From positions 1-40,373 of the IMG/VR virus record IMGVR_UViG_3300036859_000624: a stretch of DNA of 40,373 bases. One strand, given 5' to 3'. Source of the DNA: a virus. This document shows, in pieces, positions 1 to 8,002 of this stretch; within the stretch, counting starts at the first letter, position 1, and each line of letters begins with the position of its first letter. Position numbers and translations under genes: made by a program. Under the pieces are notes generated by a model. The model made no database searches. It was not told where the DNA came from and was given only the letters and a program-made list of their open reading frames with translations.

Positions 1-85
1 GGCGGACGCGCTGACGAAGCACGTGCACATGCAGCAGAAGGTGCGGCGCGGCCCGCAGCCGTACCGGACGGGAGTAAGCGGGTAG
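1..85 (+). CDS. 3' fragment of gp4-like adaptor gene (same gene as 39678-40331)
   Basis: This is the C-terminal 27 codons and stop of the adaptor protein that begins at 39678, repeated because the circular genome is shown linearised. The first complete codon begins at position 2. It is not a separate gene. Confidence 0.93.
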   Translation, partial: ADALTKHVHMQQKVRRGPQPYRTGVSG

Positions 86-127
86 AGTCCAAAAACAGAA
101 AGGCCGCGAGGCCAAGAAAGGACAAAA
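1..127. repeat. 127-bp terminal direct repeat, left copy
   Basis: This segment is base-for-base identical to 40247-40373. It holds the last codons and TAG stop (83-85) of the adaptor gene that starts at 39678, plus a short spacer. The identity shows that the window closes into a circle or has redundant ends. The exact 127-base length equals a common maximum k-mer of short-read assemblers, so an assembly overlap is the simplest explanation; a genuine short terminal repeat cannot be excluded from sequence alone. Confidence 0.95.
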
Positions 128-131
128 ACAA

Positions 132-518
132 ATGCGCAGGGAAATCAGGTTGACGTTTGCTGTAGCCGCGGCCGATGTGAGCGAGGCGCGGTTCATCGCG
201 GATGAGGATTACGTCCTGGTGAAGGTGGAGCGCCGCTTCCGCGTGGCGTCTACTTCTGGGACGCTGATGCTTGAACGCACGGGGGACGGTACGGCGCCGG
301 GATCGGGGACGAACATGCTGGCGTCGACCATGGCGCTGTCGGGCACGGCGAATACGAAAACGGCGGGCGCACTGCACGCCACGCTTGCTAACACCAGGCT
401 GCCGCGAGGGCAGAGCCTGAACTTCGTCATTGCGGGGACCATGACCAACCTCCTTGGAGCCGTGGTGACGGTGGTACTGCGGCGCATGAGCGGGCTGGGC
501 CCGGCGGGCAACCAGTAA
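132..518 (+). CDS. Small beta-rich virion protein, unknown role
   Basis: A 128-residue protein lying between the gp4-like adaptor and the gp10-like tail factor. It is rich in Val, Thr, Ala and Gly with alternating hydrophobic stretches, as in compact beta-sandwich head-decoration or tail-accessory proteins, and has no cysteine or membrane helix. ATG 132 follows an A-rich spacer with an AGAAAGGA-like ribosome site. Position suggests a virion or head-completion part, which is inference. I do not recognise a named family. Confidence 0.72.
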   Translation: MRREIRLTFAVAAADVSEARFIADEDYVLVKVERRFRVASTSGTLMLERTGDGTAPGSGTNMLASTMALSGTANTKTAGALHATLANTRLPRGQSLNFVIAGTMTNLLGAVVTVVLRRMSGLGPAGNQ

Positions 519-532
519 AACGGCTGACGAAA

Positions 533-2695
533 ATGAGCCTGGCGGATTTTGAATTCGTTGGGGTGGAAGAGTTCCGCGGGTTGAACACGCTGGTGGACAA
601 GCGGAACCTTCCCTCCATCTATGCGCGGGCTTGCGACAACTGCGCGTTTCTACCAGGGAGCTTTGGGGTGCGACCTGGCACCAAGCGTCGCTACGCTCTG
701 ACCGGCACGCCGATCACCAGCATCAGCCGTACCGCCAACGTTGTCTCCATCACTACCATCCAGGCCCACTTCTACGTGACCGGGCAAAGCATCACCATTT
801 CCGGGGTGACACCCTCCGGATTCAATGGCAACTTTGCGATCACGGTGACGGGGAGCACTACCTTCACCTACAGCCAGACAGGCATCAACGAGTCGGGATC
901 CGGCGGGTCGACGGTGCAGGCCCCGGCGGCGGTGACCTGCCTGCAGGTCTTCCAGTCGATTGCCACTCCGTTCCGCTACCTGCTCTGGGTGGCGGGCGGC
1001 GCGGTCCACATCTACGACACGGGAACGATCGCCAAGACGCTTAAAACCACGAGCGGCACCCATGCGAAAGTCGCCGAGTATCTGTCGAAGGGCTACGTCT
1101 GCTTGAGCAACGGGAAGCAGGGCGTGGAAACACCGCGCATTCTAGCGAACCTGGCTACCGGATACCTCGGCTCGACGTTCGAGCAAATGACGGTGAGTCC
1201 GGCCGGCTACAGCGGGCTAGCCTTTGATTCCTTGCAAGCGGGCGGGGCGTGCGCGGTAGGGCTGCACAAGCTGGGAGTGATCTTTGAGACGGCTAGCGGA
1301 TTTCTGAGCGCTCCGGGGAATAGGTCCGGCGCGACCTTCATGCCGGTGCAAGTAACGGTGACGAGCGGGAACCAAAAGATCCGGATGACGGTAGGGGCGC
1401 ACAGCTCGACGGACCCAACGGTGGCGCGGCGGTGGCTGGTGATGACGCTGGCGGGCTTGGACAGCTACTACATTGTCCCGGACTCGGCGATCACTACGAT
1501 CAGCGGGAGCCTGACCAACAACGCGGGGACGGCAACGGTGGACATCAGCCTCTCGGATGCGTCGCTCGGCGCCGGGACGCTGGTGGACAAGAACTTCCTC
1601 TACACTTCGCCGCTGCCCAGCATGGCCGGGAGCATCTTCTACCACAACCGGCATTGCATGTGGGGCAATTCCGCCAATCTGAGCCTACTGTACATTTCGG
1701 AGGTGGGCGAGCCGGAAGCTTTCCGCAGCGACCACGGCTTTGTCGACGTCAATCGCGGCGATGGCCAGCGGATCACGAACGCCTTCATTCTCGGCAACAC
1801 ATTGTACATTTGCAAGGAGCACGGCTTGTGGGCGACGGAAGACAATGGAGGAGAGCCGTCCAGTTGGACGATCTACAAGGTCTCCGAATCGGTGGGCACA
1901 CCGAGTCTAAAAGGGGTGGTGGTATCCGATCCGGAACCGGAGCGCGGCATCGAAGCGCGCGCCTGGATTCTGGACACCAAGGGCCTATACTCCTTTAGCG
2001 GAGGCGCGCCGACGGAACTCTCCGATATTATTCAACCGACCTGGGAAACGCTGGAACGGGCGAATATGTACCTGGCGGAAGTAGGGGTGAACCAGAGCCG
2101 CGGAGAGGTTTACTGCCTGGTTCCCTCTGGCATCTTCAGCGGGTTCAACGACGCGATCTACATGATGGACTTCCAGGAGGGGTTGGAGCGGCGCAAATGG
2201 TCCAAATGGACCGACAACGGCGCGTCCATGTGGCGCTCGATGGTGGTCTATACGGGGCTGCTTGCGACCGACGAGACGACGACCGTGATTTTGGGCACGG
2301 GCAATCACCAGAAGAGTATTGAATTGGATGATGCCACATACAGTGACATCCAGACCAACGACACGCCGAGCAGTTTCCCTTGGCTCTACCGCAGCGGGAT
2401 TCTGGCGGGCGAGCATGGTTTACTGATCTGTGGAGCTATTTGCTTCCATTCGTTCAACAAGACCGGCGTGTCCCAAGTCTTAAACAGCCTCAAAATCTAT
2501 AGGACAGATGAGGTGCTGGCCAAGACGTTCAGCGCCATCACGTTAACCACGGACAGCGCGAAAGACACGACAAAGCAGTTAAACCTGCGCAGCGAGTACT
2601 TCCAAGTCGAGTTCTCTGCGCTTTCCCTGGATGCAGCCACTTGGATTAACCGATTGGGGCTGTATCTCAAGCCGGATGGAGTGAGGGCCTTCTGA
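533..2695 (+). CDS. P22 gp10-like tail accessory/stabilisation protein
   Basis: A 720-residue protein with no signal peptide. The N-terminus (roughly residues 10-50) has a GLN(T/x)xxDKRxLP...A..C.N....PGSFGVRPG pattern typical of phage tail accessory proteins that list initial loci and a reference frame, as in P22 gp10. Residues about 60-120 form a Ser/Thr/Gly-rich domain with VxSITT and ITISGVTPSGFNG motifs, often seen as a repeated beta domain in phage tails. The remainder is mixed beta with many Trp/Tyr loops. It lies directly after the adaptor, the same order as P22 genes 4 and 10, so it likely seals the portal-adaptor channel. The family call rests on pattern and order, not on alignment. 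Confidence 0.68.
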   Translation: MSLADFEFVGVEEFRGLNTLVDKRNLPSIYARACDNCAFLPGSFGVRPGTKRRYALTGTPITSISRTANVVSITTIQAHFYVTGQSITISGVTPSGFNGNFAITVTGSTTFTYSQTGINESGSGGSTVQAPAAVTCLQVFQSIATPFRYLLWVAGGAVHIYDTGTIAKTLKTTSGTHAKVAEYLSKGYVCLSNGKQGVETPRILANLATGYLGSTFEQMTVSPAGYSGLAFDSLQAGGACAVGLHKLGVIFETASGFLSAPGNRSGATFMPVQVTVTSGNQKIRMTVGAHSSTDPTVARRWLVMTLAGLDSYYIVPDSAITTISGSLTNNAGTATVDISLSDASLGAGTLVDKNFLYTSPLPSMAGSIFYHNRHCMWGNSANLSLLYISEVGEPEAFRSDHGFVDVNRGDGQRITNAFILGNTLYICKEHGLWATEDNGGEPSSWTIYKVSESVGTPSLKGVVVSDPEPERGIEARAWILDTKGLYSFSGGAPTELSDIIQPTWETLERANMYLAEVGVNQSRGEVYCLVPSGIFSGFNDAIYMMDFQEGLERRKWSKWTDNGASMWRSMVVYTGLLATDETTTVILGTGNHQKSIELDDATYSDIQTNDTPSSFPWLYRSGILAGEHGLLICGAICFHSFNKTGVSQVLNSLKIYRTDEVLAKTFSAITLTTDSAKDTTKQLNLRSEYFQVEFSALSLDAATWINRLGLYLKPDGVRAF

Positions 2696-3591
2696 TGTCG
2701 AGCGTGTTTGCTCCCGAGATCCCAGCCATTCGGAATGGTGAGTGGGAGACGTCGCGCGCGCGCCTGGCGGACCTACTGCTCCGGCTGACACGGACCATGA
2801 ACGAGGTAGCGGCGGACCATTCCGATGCGGTGGCAGAGAGCGACGAGGTGCGGATGGCCAGGCTGGCGGTGAACCAGGCGTTGGACGTCCTGTTCCGGGC
2901 GGCTGTCACCGGGGATGTCCAAGTCACCGGCGATGTATATGTGAAAGCCGTGACCACCGTGGCGAGTCTGTTTCTGCAAGTGGGCGCGACCAATTACGGC
3001 AAGCTGCTGGCCAACTCGAGCGTGGTGAGACTCGAAAACACGGCCGCCCGCGGGGTGCAGATGGACCAGAGCAATCCATCGCTCGCTACGTTTGATGACC
3101 ACGTGCGGATGCTCAAGCTGGCGGTGAACGAGGCCATAGACGCCAGTTTTCAGGCGGTGATCACCGGGCCCATGCGGTTCACCGGGACGCTCAGCGCTGT
3201 GGGCTTGGTGAAGCTGCTGGCTGCGTCCGGAGATTTCCTGCAGAAGGGCACCACCACGGTGATTGATGCGAGCGGCAACCTGTTCGCGCCGGGCGGGCAC
3301 GTGGAAGCGCCCACCGGGAAGGGCTTCCGGATCGCGGGCGCTTTGTTGATCCAGGTCGCGTCTGGCATCCAGCAGTTGGTGGGAAGCTGGAACGTTGAGA
3401 ACGATCTGGGGGCAGACAATCTGTACGCCGATAACGGCGCGGGGGGCGGCGAAATCGTCGCCGCCGGGAAGGTCCAGGGATCGAGCTTCGCGGTCGGCGC
3501 CACGGCTGGAGTGGACGGAACGTTCCTCTCCGGGGATGGCACGCCGAAGACCGTCACGGTGACCAAGGGGATCATTACAGGTATCGTCTGA
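2695..3591 (+). CDS. Tail needle or fibre-like protein with internal duplication
   Basis: A 298-residue protein starting within the TGATG overlap of the gp10-like gene. It contains two copies of a segment of about 24 residues: DEVRMARLAVNQALD...AAVTG near residue 51 and DHVRMLKLAVNEAID...AVITG near residue 136, each followed by Thr/Val-rich beta sequence. The C-terminus (GTFLSGDGTPKTVTVTKGIITGIV, about residues 275-298, shown here in pieces) resembles the closing beta motif of many phage fibre and appendage proteins. Position matches the P22 needle gene 26. A trimeric needle or fibre is inferred. Confidence 0.6.
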   Translation: MSSVFAPEIPAIRNGEWETSRARLADLLLRLTRTMNEVAADHSDAVAESDEVRMARLAVNQALDVLFRAAVTGDVQVTGDVYVKAVTTVASLFLQVGATNYGKLLANSSVVRLENTAARGVQMDQSNPSLATFDDHVRMLKLAVNEAIDASFQAVITGPMRFTGTLSAVGLVKLLAASGDFLQKGTTTVIDASGNLFAPGGHVEAPTGKGFRIAGALLIQVASGIQQLVGSWNVENDLGADNLYADNGAGGGEIVAAGKVQGSSFAVGATAGVDGTFLSGDGTPKTVTVTKGIITGIV

Positions 3592-4193
3592 TGCGAATCA
3601 TCACACTGGCGGTGGCGCTGCTCTTGGCCGGCTGCGCACGACCGAAGTTGGTTTCACCGCCGCCGCCCAGCGCGACCGCTCCCATAGATGTGGCGGCGAT
3701 GATGTTCGCTACGCCGGGGCGGGATCTCGGGCTGGCTCGGATCTTCGATAGCATCATGCCCATCCTGATTGCGCGCGTGGCTTACGCGCCTGGCGGGACC
3801 ATCGAGACGCATTCGACCTTCCTGAAGTTGGAAGGCTGCATCGCAGCGCTGGCGGAGGAGACGTGGGACCGGCCACCGACCAGGATGAAGTGGAAGCAGA
3901 CCTACAACCGCGGCCTAGGGATTTGCTACTTCCCACTGGTGATCGCCGCCGGAGAGACCCTGCGGACCGAAACCGGGGAGACACGGTGGGACTGGGAGCG
4001 CTTTGACAGGATCGCCGGGGGCGGGCATGGTTGGTTCCAAGCCTGGACGGTGCTCCAGGCCAGCCCTGACGGCCGGCGTCTCGATCTGGAGGAGTTCTTC
4101 GAGTACCTGGACCCGTTGCCGGATGAGCGGCCGTTTCACCGACGGTACCGGTTTGACGCGACGGGAATGATTTCGCTCGAGAAAGTACGGTGA
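3591..4193 (+). CDS. Predicted lipoprotein in the tail cluster
   Basis: A 200-residue protein with a clear type II signal peptide: MRIITLAVALLLAGC, with the lipobox LLAGC and lipidated Cys15. The mature part has a Pro-rich tether (residues 19-30) and an aromatic-rich globular domain with no family I recognise. TGATG overlap couples it to the gene before. A lipoprotein is odd for a virion; it may act in the infected or lysogenic cell, for example superinfection exclusion by an envelope lipoprotein, or it may be an outer-membrane lysis factor. Those roles are inference; the lipobox is seen directly. Confidence 0.72.
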   Translation: MRIITLAVALLLAGCARPKLVSPPPPSATAPIDVAAMMFATPGRDLGLARIFDSIMPILIARVAYAPGGTIETHSTFLKLEGCIAALAEETWDRPPTRMKWKQTYNRGLGICYFPLVIAAGETLRTETGETRWDWERFDRIAGGGHGWFQAWTVLQASPDGRRLDLEEFFEYLDPLPDERPFHRRYRFDATGMISLEKVR

Positions 4194-4233
4194 GGGAGGA
4201 ATCATCTCCTCGTGACGGTCCGGGCCTTTGGCC

Positions 4234-4560
4234 TTATCGGGACGTGAGGTTTCCCGGATCGGAGATCTGCATCTGAGGCTGGCCGCGGTACAAGTGAATG
4301 AGGCCGGTGGAGCAGAGGCGGCGGCCGCGATGCTCGGCCAGGTTTCCCACTTTGGACCGGTGGCGGTCCCAAATCAGGACGGTGAACGGCCCATTCTCGA
4401 AGTCGAGGAAGGTAGGGCGGCCGCGGGAACGCTGGGCATAGAACACGCGGGCGACTGTGCCGCATACGGTTACGCGCTCGTTTCTGTGTTCTTGGGCGTG
4501 CTTCTTGGCGCCGGCGGGTGCGATCGTTAGTTGGAGCAGCAGAACGATGGTGGCGATCAT
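4234..4560 (-). CDS. Exported OB-fold (tRNA_anti-like) protein, moron candidate
   Basis: A 108-residue protein encoded against the late operon. Residues 1-18 form a signal peptide ending in APAGA. The mature part has the pattern VTVCGTVARV..........PTFLDFENGPFTVLIWD followed by a GRRLCSTG.I..YRGQPQMQISDP ending, which is the strand order and GxV/PQI signature of small exported OB-fold proteins that bind nucleic acid or oligosaccharide. Two cysteines (in VCG and LCS) could pair in the periplasm. Reverse orientation between two structural genes suggests a moron expressed in the lysogen. I see no clear promoter. The plus-strand frame here is a shadow and lacks such a domain. Confidence 0.75.
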   Translation of the reverse strand: MIATIVLLLQLTIAPAGAKKHAQEHRNERVTVCGTVARVFYAQRSRGRPTFLDFENGPFTVLIWDRHRSKVGNLAEHRGRRLCSTGLIHLYRGQPQMQISDPGNLTSR

Positions 4561-4590
4561 GAACGGGTGTAGAGCAAGCGGGAGGCCATT

Positions 4591-6234
4591 ATGGGCTGGA
4601 TAGGACCGGCGATCGGCTTGGGAACGAGCCTCTTCAGCGGGATCATGGGCGGGCGCGAAGCCAGCCGGCAGCGGAAGCAGCAGGAGCGCTGGCGGCAGGA
4701 AGATCTTGCCCGGAACGCCCGGTACCGGCAGGAGGAGATGGACCGCCTCAGCGGCTACCGCGGCGAGGAGATGGGGCGGCTCGATCCGCGCATCACGGAA
4801 GGGTATGGCGATCTGCGCGACACGCGCGATCAGGCGCTGGGCGCTTACCAGGATATCTACAACCGCCCGGGGTTCAGCGAAGACGAAGCGCGCCGGATGG
4901 AATACACCCCGGAAGAGCAGACCGGGCTGGGCCTACGCGAGGACGAAAAGTCCGAGATGGAAGCCGTGGCCAACAACTGGCAGGCGCTGGGCTACACGCC
5001 CGAAGAAGCGCAGCAGCTCTACTACGGGGAGGACTGGCGAGGGTTGTACCACTCGCCGGAGGAACGCGCTGGGCTGACCTACGGCCAGGAAGGGCGCGGG
5101 CGGATGTTCCTCTCTCCGGAGGAACGGGAGCGGCGGTTCCTGAGCGGCGGCGAGCGCGAAGGCATGAGCGTGTCACGTGGAACACGCGAGCAGGTGGAGA
5201 TGACTCCGGAACGCCAGGCCATGATCCGCTCACTGGCGGTGGATCCGATCGGCGCGTCGGCCGAAGCGGCGCAGAACGAGCTGATGCGCAGGGCGTCCAT
5301 CTCCGGGGGCTACGCGCCGGGCCTAAACGCGACGATGGAAGAAATTGGCCGCAATCGTGGACGGGACGCGTCACGCGCGGCGCTGGAGGCGGAGCTGGGC
5401 ATCTACCGGGAAGGGGCGGACCGGGCGTTGCAACTTTCAGACCGGGACCGTGAGTCCAGCGGAAGGATTGCCTCACAGCGGCTGGGCGCGGAGGGTGACA
5501 TCCAGGGTCTGCGCCTGGGAGCGGAGCGGGACATCCAGGGCCGGGACATTGAGGCCACGCGGGAAGCCGCCGACGCCAGGATGCGGGCGACGGGGATGGG
5601 TCTTGAAAACCGCGTGGGCGCGGCGCGGGAAACGTCGCGGGCCCGGATGGATGCGGCCGGGCGGGCGCTCGAGAGCCGGGAGCGTGGGGCGCGGGATATG
5701 GCTTCGGCGCGGATCGGCCAGGTGCGGGATATCGCCCAGAACCGGTTCGGAGCGGCGCGGGATATCGGCACGGCGCGGATGGGCCAGCAGCAGTTCGCCA
5801 CCGGCGGCTTCACGAACCTGAGCGGGCAAGACCAACAGCGGTACCTGACGCTCGAAGGCCAGCGTGGGCAACTCGGGCTGGGCTACAGCGGACAGCAAAC
5901 CAGCGCAGGGCTCGGATATGCCGGGCAGGGGCAGGAAGCGGCCGGCGGGGGAGCCGCAACGGTGGCCAAGCAGCCGGGGTTCTGGAGTACGTTCTCCGGA
6001 GCCTTGGACCGCGGCGGCGAGGGAGGCGGAGGAACGGGAGGCTATGGCGAGCGGGCTTGGAACGCCTTCAGCTCGATGCGGCGGAGGTGGCCGGGGCGCG
6101 TGAGCAGCGCGTACGACCTGGGCGGCGGGAATTACGGCCGCGCGCGGTTGCAGGGCGCTCCCGCGGGGCTGGGATGGGAAGACGCGGCGATGCGGAGGCG
6201 GCGTCAGCCGGCAGCGTATACGGCAGGAGCGTGA
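4591..6234 (+). CDS. Candidate internal virion/ejection protein A
   Basis: A 547-residue protein whose N-terminus (MGWIGPAIGLGTSLFSGIMGG) is a Gly-rich amphipathic or membrane-inserting helix, followed from residue about 22 by long charged helices rich in Arg, Glu and Gln. Residues about 255-400 contain heptad-like repeats of RxxGAxRDIxxAR type, and the C-terminus is Gly-rich. This architecture is typical of phage ejection proteins that leave the head and line a trans-envelope channel (compare T7 gp14 and P22 gp7/gp20 in role). GGGAGG lies 8 bases before ATG 4591. It is the first of three successive large proteins in the position of P22 genes 7, 20 and 16. Confidence 0.6.
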   Translation: MGWIGPAIGLGTSLFSGIMGGREASRQRKQQERWRQEDLARNARYRQEEMDRLSGYRGEEMGRLDPRITEGYGDLRDTRDQALGAYQDIYNRPGFSEDEARRMEYTPEEQTGLGLREDEKSEMEAVANNWQALGYTPEEAQQLYYGEDWRGLYHSPEERAGLTYGQEGRGRMFLSPEERERRFLSGGEREGMSVSRGTREQVEMTPERQAMIRSLAVDPIGASAEAAQNELMRRASISGGYAPGLNATMEEIGRNRGRDASRAALEAELGIYREGADRALQLSDRDRESSGRIASQRLGAEGDIQGLRLGAERDIQGRDIEATREAADARMRATGMGLENRVGAARETSRARMDAAGRALESRERGARDMASARIGQVRDIAQNRFGAARDIGTARMGQQQFATGGFTNLSGQDQQRYLTLEGQRGQLGLGYSGQQTSAGLGYAGQGQEAAGGGAATVAKQPGFWSTFSGALDRGGEGGGGTGGYGERAWNAFSSMRRRWPGRVSSAYDLGGGNYGRARLQGAPAGLGWEDAAMRRRRQPAAYTAGA

Positions 6235-6238
6235 TGAT

Positions 6239-7765
6239 ATGGCACAATTGACCGCATTTTCGAGACGGCGTAGAGGCGTCGGAATCTTCGATCCGACGTT
6301 TGAGCTTCCGGAGCCGTTGCCGGAACCGGAAGCTGCTCCGGAACCGGAGGTCTCGCGCAGCACAGTGTTCCGCGATCTGCTGCGCCGGCGGCTGGAAGAG
6401 CGCCGGGGGATGCCGCAGCGGCGTCCGGACCAGGGCGCGGGCGCCTACGAGACGGAAACCGGGGAGGTGCGCAAGCCAGGGCGGATGCAGAAAGTCCTAG
6501 GCTACGCGGCGACGGCGCTCGGTGGTCTCGGCGGCGGCATGAGCGGAGCGGCGCGAGAGCACGCGCGGGCATTCGAGGGGCCATACCAGGAAGAGTTGGG
6601 GCGCTGGGCGGCCGGGGAAAGCAGCCGGCAGAAGGAACTGGACGATCTGCGGGCGCTGGGGATCAAGGAAGCTGAACTCGAAGCTCTGGCGCCTTACCGA
6701 AGATCGCAGATCCGGAGGAATGAAGCAGCAGCAACACGCGACTTGCGCCCACCCGAAGCGAAAACGCCGACGGTGGTGGACCGCTACACGGATGACGAAG
6801 GGCGCCGCGTGGTGAAGTGGAGCGATGGTCGCACAGAAGTCGGCGGGCGAGTGGCCGAGACACCGACCACCAGTATCCAGCCGACTGAAGGCGGCGGCGC
6901 CGTTGTGGTGACCGCACCGCGGCGAGGGCAACCGAGTGCCGCGCTAGTCGTGATGCCGCCGGGAACCAAGCTGCGCAAGCCTGGTGGAGAGACGGAGCTG
7001 CCTGGAGGACCGGCATCCACCCGGCCGGCAGTCGAACCAGGGACGCGGGATGAAGGTCTGTTGAAGACGCTCGATGCCGGCACGTCGGCCACGGTGCGCA
7101 AGATTGCGGAAGGCAAGATGGCGCTGCCGAGCGGCTTTGCGCTGAAATCGCCGTACTGGCAGAGGATTTTGAACTTGGTCAACCAGTATGACCCGAGCTT
7201 TGATGCGGTCAACTACAACTCCCGCTTCAAGACGAGACAGGCCTTTACCTCCGGAACCCTGGGCGTTCAGGTGAACGCGCTCAACACGGCGATCGGACAC
7301 CTGGAGCAGCTCAGCAAGAAGTCGGAGGAACTGAAGAATTGGGACACGCAAATCTTCAATACGCTTGGCAACTTCCTCCTGCATCAGACGGGAGATCCGC
7401 GAGTTGCAAACTTTCGCCAGGTAAGCCAATCGGTGGCTCAGGAACTGGTGCGCGTTTGGAGAGGAACCGGCGGCGCCGAAGCCGATATTAAGGAGCGCTT
7501 GAAGAACCTGGACACATCCAACTCACCCGCACAGCTCCATGGCTCCATTGCGGAAATCGGCGACTTGCTGGAGTCGAAGCTGGACGCTCTTCAGGAGCAG
7601 TACCGCCAAGGCATGGGGATCAGCGATACCCGTATGATCACGCCGCAGTCCGATAAGTTGCTGGAAAAGCTGCTGAAGAAGGGCGGGGTGACCCGGCATC
7701 GGACGGGAACGGAACCAGCGGCTCCAGGAGCCCGGCCGCCGCTGAGCAGCTTCGAGCGGCGCTAG
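6239..7765 (+). CDS. Candidate internal virion/ejection protein B
   Basis: A 508-residue protein four bases after protein A. It has a disordered Pro/Glu-rich N-terminus, a Gly/Ala helix near residues 83-105 (GYAATALGGLGGGMSGAA), a charged linker, and from about residue 270 a helical domain (TVRKIAEGKMALPSGFALKSP...VNALNTAIGHLEQL) that ends near residue 460. That C-terminal domain recurs in large virion proteins of short-tailed phages. There is no catalytic motif I recognise. Role as an ejection protein is inferred from size, order and helix content. Confidence 0.6.
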   Translation: MAQLTAFSRRRRGVGIFDPTFELPEPLPEPEAAPEPEVSRSTVFRDLLRRRLEERRGMPQRRPDQGAGAYETETGEVRKPGRMQKVLGYAATALGGLGGGMSGAAREHARAFEGPYQEELGRWAAGESSRQKELDDLRALGIKEAELEALAPYRRSQIRRNEAAATRDLRPPEAKTPTVVDRYTDDEGRRVVKWSDGRTEVGGRVAETPTTSIQPTEGGGAVVVTAPRRGQPSAALVVMPPGTKLRKPGGETELPGGPASTRPAVEPGTRDEGLLKTLDAGTSATVRKIAEGKMALPSGFALKSPYWQRILNLVNQYDPSFDAVNYNSRFKTRQAFTSGTLGVQVNALNTAIGHLEQLSKKSEELKNWDTQIFNTLGNFLLHQTGDPRVANFRQVSQSVAQELVRVWRGTGGAEADIKERLKNLDTSNSPAQLHGSIAEIGDLLESKLDALQEQYRQGMGISDTRMITPQSDKLLEKLLKKGGVTRHRTGTEPAAPGARPPLSSFERR

Positions 7766-7793
7766 CCCTCCAGGCTGGCGCCTTTGGCTACGG

Positions 7794-7976
7794 TTAGCGG
7801 CGCAGGCGGCCGCGAATGATGAAGCGGCAAGAGTAGAGCAAAAGCGGCCCGAGGAGCCAAGGAAGCGCCAGCAAAAGGATGTGGCTGCCATCTATGGGTA
7901 TGGTGATGCGTGATATTCCAACGCCCCAGACCAAGGTCCACAGAATGGAGAGAAGGAGCCAGGCGCGCCTCAACAT
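7794..7976 (-). CDS. Small two-helix membrane protein, moron candidate
   Basis: A 60-residue protein on the strand opposite the late genes. Residues 4-20 and 31-50 are hydrophobic helices separated by a short polar loop, and both ends are Arg-rich, suggesting an inner-membrane hairpin with cytoplasmic ends. The gene fills the only gap between ejection genes B and C. No ribosome site precedes ATG 7976; instead a TGnTATCCT extended -10 lies at the right distance for a transcript starting at the ATG (leaderless). A lysogen-expressed membrane protein, such as an exclusion protein, is plausible but unproven. Confidence 0.62.
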   Translation of the reverse strand: MLRRAWLLLSILWTLVWGVGISRITIPIDGSHILLLALPWLLGPLLLYSCRFIIRGRLRR

Positions 7977-7982
7977 GAGCGC

Positions 7983-7991
7983 AGGATACCA
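7983..7991 (-). promoter_or_regulatory. Extended -10 for leaderless 7794-7976 gene
   Basis: On the minus strand the motif TGGTATCCT reads as an extended -10 (TGn plus TATCCT). Six bases separate it from the ATG, so transcription would start at or next to the start codon. There is no good -35, as expected for extended -10 promoters. Supported by pattern only. Confidence 0.35.
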
Positions 7992-8002
7992 CGGAGAAAA
8001 AG

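Noticed and set aside
1-127. A true phage direct terminal repeat or cos end
   Set aside because: The length of exactly 127 fits an assembler k-mer overlap, and no special end structure is visible; it stays possible but unsupported.
4228-4530. A plus-strand 100-codon gene
   Set aside because: It lacks a ribosome site and motif, while the minus frame encodes a signal peptide and an OB-fold pattern.
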